Assembly: GCA_030268105.1 (NCBI GenBank)
Contig: BSDZ01000017.1
Coordinates: 1,302,001 to 1,366,000, forward strand
DNA from: Volvox africanus
Lineage: Eukaryota > Chlorophyta > Chlorophyceae > Chlamydomonadales > Volvocaceae
DNA length: 64,000 nt
Direction of reading: 5' to 3'
Position numbers and translations under genes: made by a program. The notes under the pieces are model-generated. The model saw nothing but the letters and a program-made list of their open reading frames with translations, was not told the DNA's origin and did not search any database. This document shows positions 60,932 through 64,000 of this stretch, piece by piece. Position 1 is the stretch's first letter. Each line of letters opens with the position of its first letter.

Positions 60932-62964
60932 TATGACGTGGGCACCTGGCCTGGTGAGTACTGTGTTAGCCAAGGCAGACATCCCAGGAAAAGGCTAACG
61001 GGGTTGCGCACGCGTGAAGTGAGGTGCAAGGTGCGGTGAATTGGTCAAGAAGGTCGAATGTGGCAGTTCCGTCAAAATCGAATGGTACTTAATGTTTTTT
61101 ATTATAGGACATTTTTCATCCGTCAGAAGTAATCAGCGTAGTGTATCGTGATTATTATAAGAAGTGAGGTGAGGGAAGTAGTTGAGGTGCTGTGTAGCTA
61201 ACCTTCGACGGCGAACCCAAGGATGGTCGCCATGATTCAGTTTTTAGGTAACATCAGTGGGTGTTCTTCTCAACATCGCCTTATGGCAAAGCCAGGGAGC
61301 CTTTGTACTCCTCGGATGTCGGTCAGATGGAAAGATCGAAGAGGCTTGGATGTCTGTAGCCTCAGAAATTTCTGAAGCCCACGCGACACGGGACTGGTAG
61401 AAGTGCCGTTGTGTAACCATTACATAACTTCATCTCTCTTCCACAATGTTTACTTGCCTCCTACTATGGCATGCCGTACTCTGCAGCAAGTATCTCACCT
61501 CAAGCACCGGGGTGCGGGGTACACGGAGCCCTATTGTACCCATCTGCTTGCCCACTCAAAGCCCGCATTTACTGCTTGAGCCTGGTTACCATCCCGCTAT
61601 GGGGGTCCCGTCCCAAAGGCGAGACCTCCAGACACGCATCGAGCAGCATTTCACTAATAAGTCACCGGACATCATTTACTTTCCTAGCAAATTTGGTACT
61701 AATTGCTTCAAAGCTACTTGACATCATCATGCACCTGCAGATTTCAAGGTCCCCGCATGTAAACAAACCTCGCCTGAGCCAAGTCAAGTCTGCCATAGGT
61801 AGCACAGCTACCCTTAACCTAGGACTACTGCCATGTCCAGGCAGATTGATACGTCTTGGCTATACTAATATCGCAGGTGATGGCATGGACGCACAACAAT
61901 TCACCATGAATAAGAGCCCCAGGTGCTCACATCTAGGGCAAACGTGACCACCATAGTTATCCGGGCATCGCCCCATATGTAAGACTGCCCTACATTTTGG
62001 AGGTTCGTGCATCGCGCCATATGATGACAGGCGGCCTTGTTACGTTAGGTGCCGGGCCCCAGATTAGGGACTCAGGCGTCATATGTAAAGCAGAGATTAA
62101 TGACATGGAATAATACTGTGCGCCGCAACGATGGCGGTCAGCAGTGGCTGCGAGCGAATATCAGATTATAAAATATAGAAAATGATACACACGTGAACAC
62201 CGAAACACAGTACACAAGTAGCGAAACTGCTCATGAACGTATATTCCTCTTGCGCATGTTCACAGCTCGGAAGACGAACTTCGCCATGAGCAGCGTGATA
62301 AGGTAAGCTCAGCTCTGGTAAGCTCCTACCTGGCTGCCAAGCTAGCTGCCTACGGCAGTTTACCAGTAAAACGTTTAATCAGTTAAAACAGTGGTAGATA
62401 TCCGCTTACTCAAACCTTAGTCCATCAGAAATCACTTGGCTTGTATTCAATCAGCAGAGTGAAAAGCTTACTGCGGGATGACGTCCTGCCGCTACCATTA
62501 TCCGTGGCTGGGGCGGGTGGGTCCCCATCCCCACAGCCTCTCCTGCTGTCGACGTGGTCACGATAATATACTTGACCTCGCCCGGAGGGACATGGCACGC
62601 TTCCCTGCCTCCAAGATCGCAGGTACCCAGTGTGAATCAAACTAGCAGACGTTGCCCTGAGCCCCGGCGCTGCTCCTAGGTCCGACCACCAAATCCGCTT
62701 TCAAGCCAGCTGATGATTACATCCTGCCGAACATTGCCCAGTCCTGCCATGTCCAACCTGCTGATGACAGTCCTGGCAACCGCACTCCCTTTGCCATACT
62801 CTGTGTTTCCTGGCATTACCCGAATGGGGTTCTTCTGATTCTCTTGTCACCGCGTCCGCTGCAGGATATGGTGCGGATGACTCGGACGCCGCTAGGATGC
62901 TGTTCATACTGTACTTCCAAGGCGGCACTACGTACTGTATCGCCATACTTGCCATCACCCGTAG
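60932..62964. other. Stretch without a recognised gene
   Basis: Several open frames (for example 61446-61947, plus) lack motifs or paired splice sites. The first part is presumably the 3' UTR of the secreted protein gene. Confidence 0.4.
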
Positions 62965-63200
62965 CGGGGCAAAGGGCCCGGCAGGCCTTCCACGTGGCGC
63001 AACTGCACCCTGTGCCACGTCGCTTCCGGAGACGAGGCAACCGTCGCCTGCTTCGGACTCGGCATCACCTCTCGGGGGCGAATCAGCATCCGTGGCGACC
63101 CCGCCTTGTACCGCCACTTTGACAAGGACAGAATGGGGCATGACAAAAAGTGTACAGTGGGTGTACTGTGCGTGGCGGAATCTACCATGACTACGGGAAG
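62965..63200 (+). CDS. Probable internal exon of an unknown protein
   Basis: The frame runs from a GTAG acceptor to GGAAG followed by GTAAAT. It encodes about 78 residues including NCTLCHVASGDEATVACFGL, SRGRISIRGDPALYRHFD and KKCTVGVLCVAE. The five cysteines and mixed composition look like a real protein, but no flanking exons or family were recognised. Two overlapping frames in the same interval are taken as shadows. Confidence 0.35.
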
Positions 63201-63371
63201 GTAAATGAGGGTTTGGCTTTTCAATGTTCCAGCATTCTCCATTGGCCTCACTCCCGGTTTACCACATATCCATGTACACGCCTACCCTCCTTTACCGCAT
63301 CGATCGCCATCCCACCCTCCACATCGTGCATCTAAGAACTTGCACCACCACCGAAAGCATCCAACACGTAC

Positions 63372-63845
63372 CTCCCATTCTTCAGCCTCGCTGCGCAAGA
63401 GCTCGTCCCAACATTTCAGCCTGACAAGACGACGTGGTGTCTGTGTACCGTCGCCGGTCCTGTCATTACTTATGGCGCCATCGCTGCTGCATGCCGAATT
63501 TCTGCCTATTACCCCGTTGATATCGCTTGCCCTGGCGTCATCACTGCCGCTGGCTCCTGTGCTGCTGCAGACGCCGCGGCTGCTGTAACTGTTAGATTGT
63601 AGTATCTTAGACCCATCGTCTTCGTCTGTGTTTTGATCATATCTTCTCCCGCCGATCTTCGCCTCTTGGGGTGCCTTCAGCGTTGGCAGGCTTGGGACGG
63701 TCGCCTTGCTCTCATTATTAAAGAATACTCTTAATAAATTGGGCCTTGCTTGGAGAGCATCTAAATCCATCAGCGAAATTCCAGAAGGATCCGCGCAGCT
63801 GTTCGCAAATCTAGAGTCACCGCTATCGAGAAAGATGACGTCCAG
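63372..63845 (-). CDS. Probable exon of an unknown protein, minus strand
   Basis: An open frame of 158 codons ends at GAATGGGAG before a consensus GTACGT donor (63371-63366), reading CWDELLRSEAEEWE. The middle is Ser/Asp/Gly-rich and probably disordered; DLDALQARPNLLRVFF precedes it. The acceptor on the right is uncertain. A following exon would lie to the left. No family was recognised. Confidence 0.4.
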
Positions 63846-64000
63846 CTATCACTATGAAGTCCAGCTATCAGACAGATAATCCCTTTGATTGTTAAACGAT
63901 CCATTAAAGGGTGCGGAATATTACAAAGAACGCTATGGTATTGCAGTTTTCGGGCGGATGTCCTTAGCTGTTGCCAGCTGTTGTTTCATGTAGGTCGGCG
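63846..64000. other. Right end of the window, nothing recognised
   Basis: The only noted structure is the nearby duplication of GTCCAGCTATCA (63840-63870). Confidence 0.4.

Noticed and set aside
62844..63122. Two alternative plus-strand frames over the exon at 62965-63200
   Set aside because: Only the third frame has matching splice signals and a balanced, cysteine-bearing sequence; the others look like shadows.

Overview
This window is nuclear DNA of a green alga, most likely a volvocine or other chlamydomonadalean species. It carries a recognisable EPYC1/LCI5 gene, the pyrenoid Rubisco linker known from Chlamydomonas. Its genes are intron-rich with short phase-consistent exons and GT..AG boundaries, several are followed by TGTAA, the usual algal poly(A) signal, and products with plastid-type N-termini sit beside a mitochondrial enzyme. 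No bacterial operon, CRISPR array or tRNA gene was recognised. All family assignments rest on motif recognition; no database search was run.

Layout. 1-3.5 kb: minus-strand TAM41-type mitochondrial CDP-diacylglycerol synthase, cut by the left edge. 3.5-14.2 kb: accessory DNA with a candidate TIR element, a decayed partial duplicate of the helicase gene, a jacalin-lectin-like remnant and a Ty1/copia remnant. 14.3-24.7 kb: a secreted protein built from ten 84-bp phase 1-1 exons, each encoding one 28-residue di-cysteine repeat of galaxin type. Most of these exons lie in a 586/622/1031-bp tandem array carrying an embedded 440-bp TIR element. 24.7-29 kb: repeats and no recognised gene.

29.0-35.9 kb: a complete 11-exon RH50-type plastid DEAD-box helicase on minus. 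36.3-40.1 kb: a complete RsgA-type ribosome-assembly GTPase on plus. These two start 396 bp apart, head to head, and both families act in ribosome maturation. 41.8-43.1 kb: EPYC1. 45.9-48.9 kb: SurE phosphatase on minus. 50-52 kb: a SET-domain (Rubisco-LSMT-like) gene on minus with broken frames. 52.5-54.7 kb: shikimate kinase on plus. 57-58 kb: weak minus-strand coding signal. 59.6-60.9 kb: a small secreted cysteine-rich protein. 63-64 kb: exon fragments of unknown genes.

For TAM41, RH50, RsgA, EPYC1, SurE, shikimate kinase and the small secreted protein I traced exon joins by hand; intron phases agree at every join and no internal frameshift is needed. The most unusual object is the tandem-exon galaxin-like gene.
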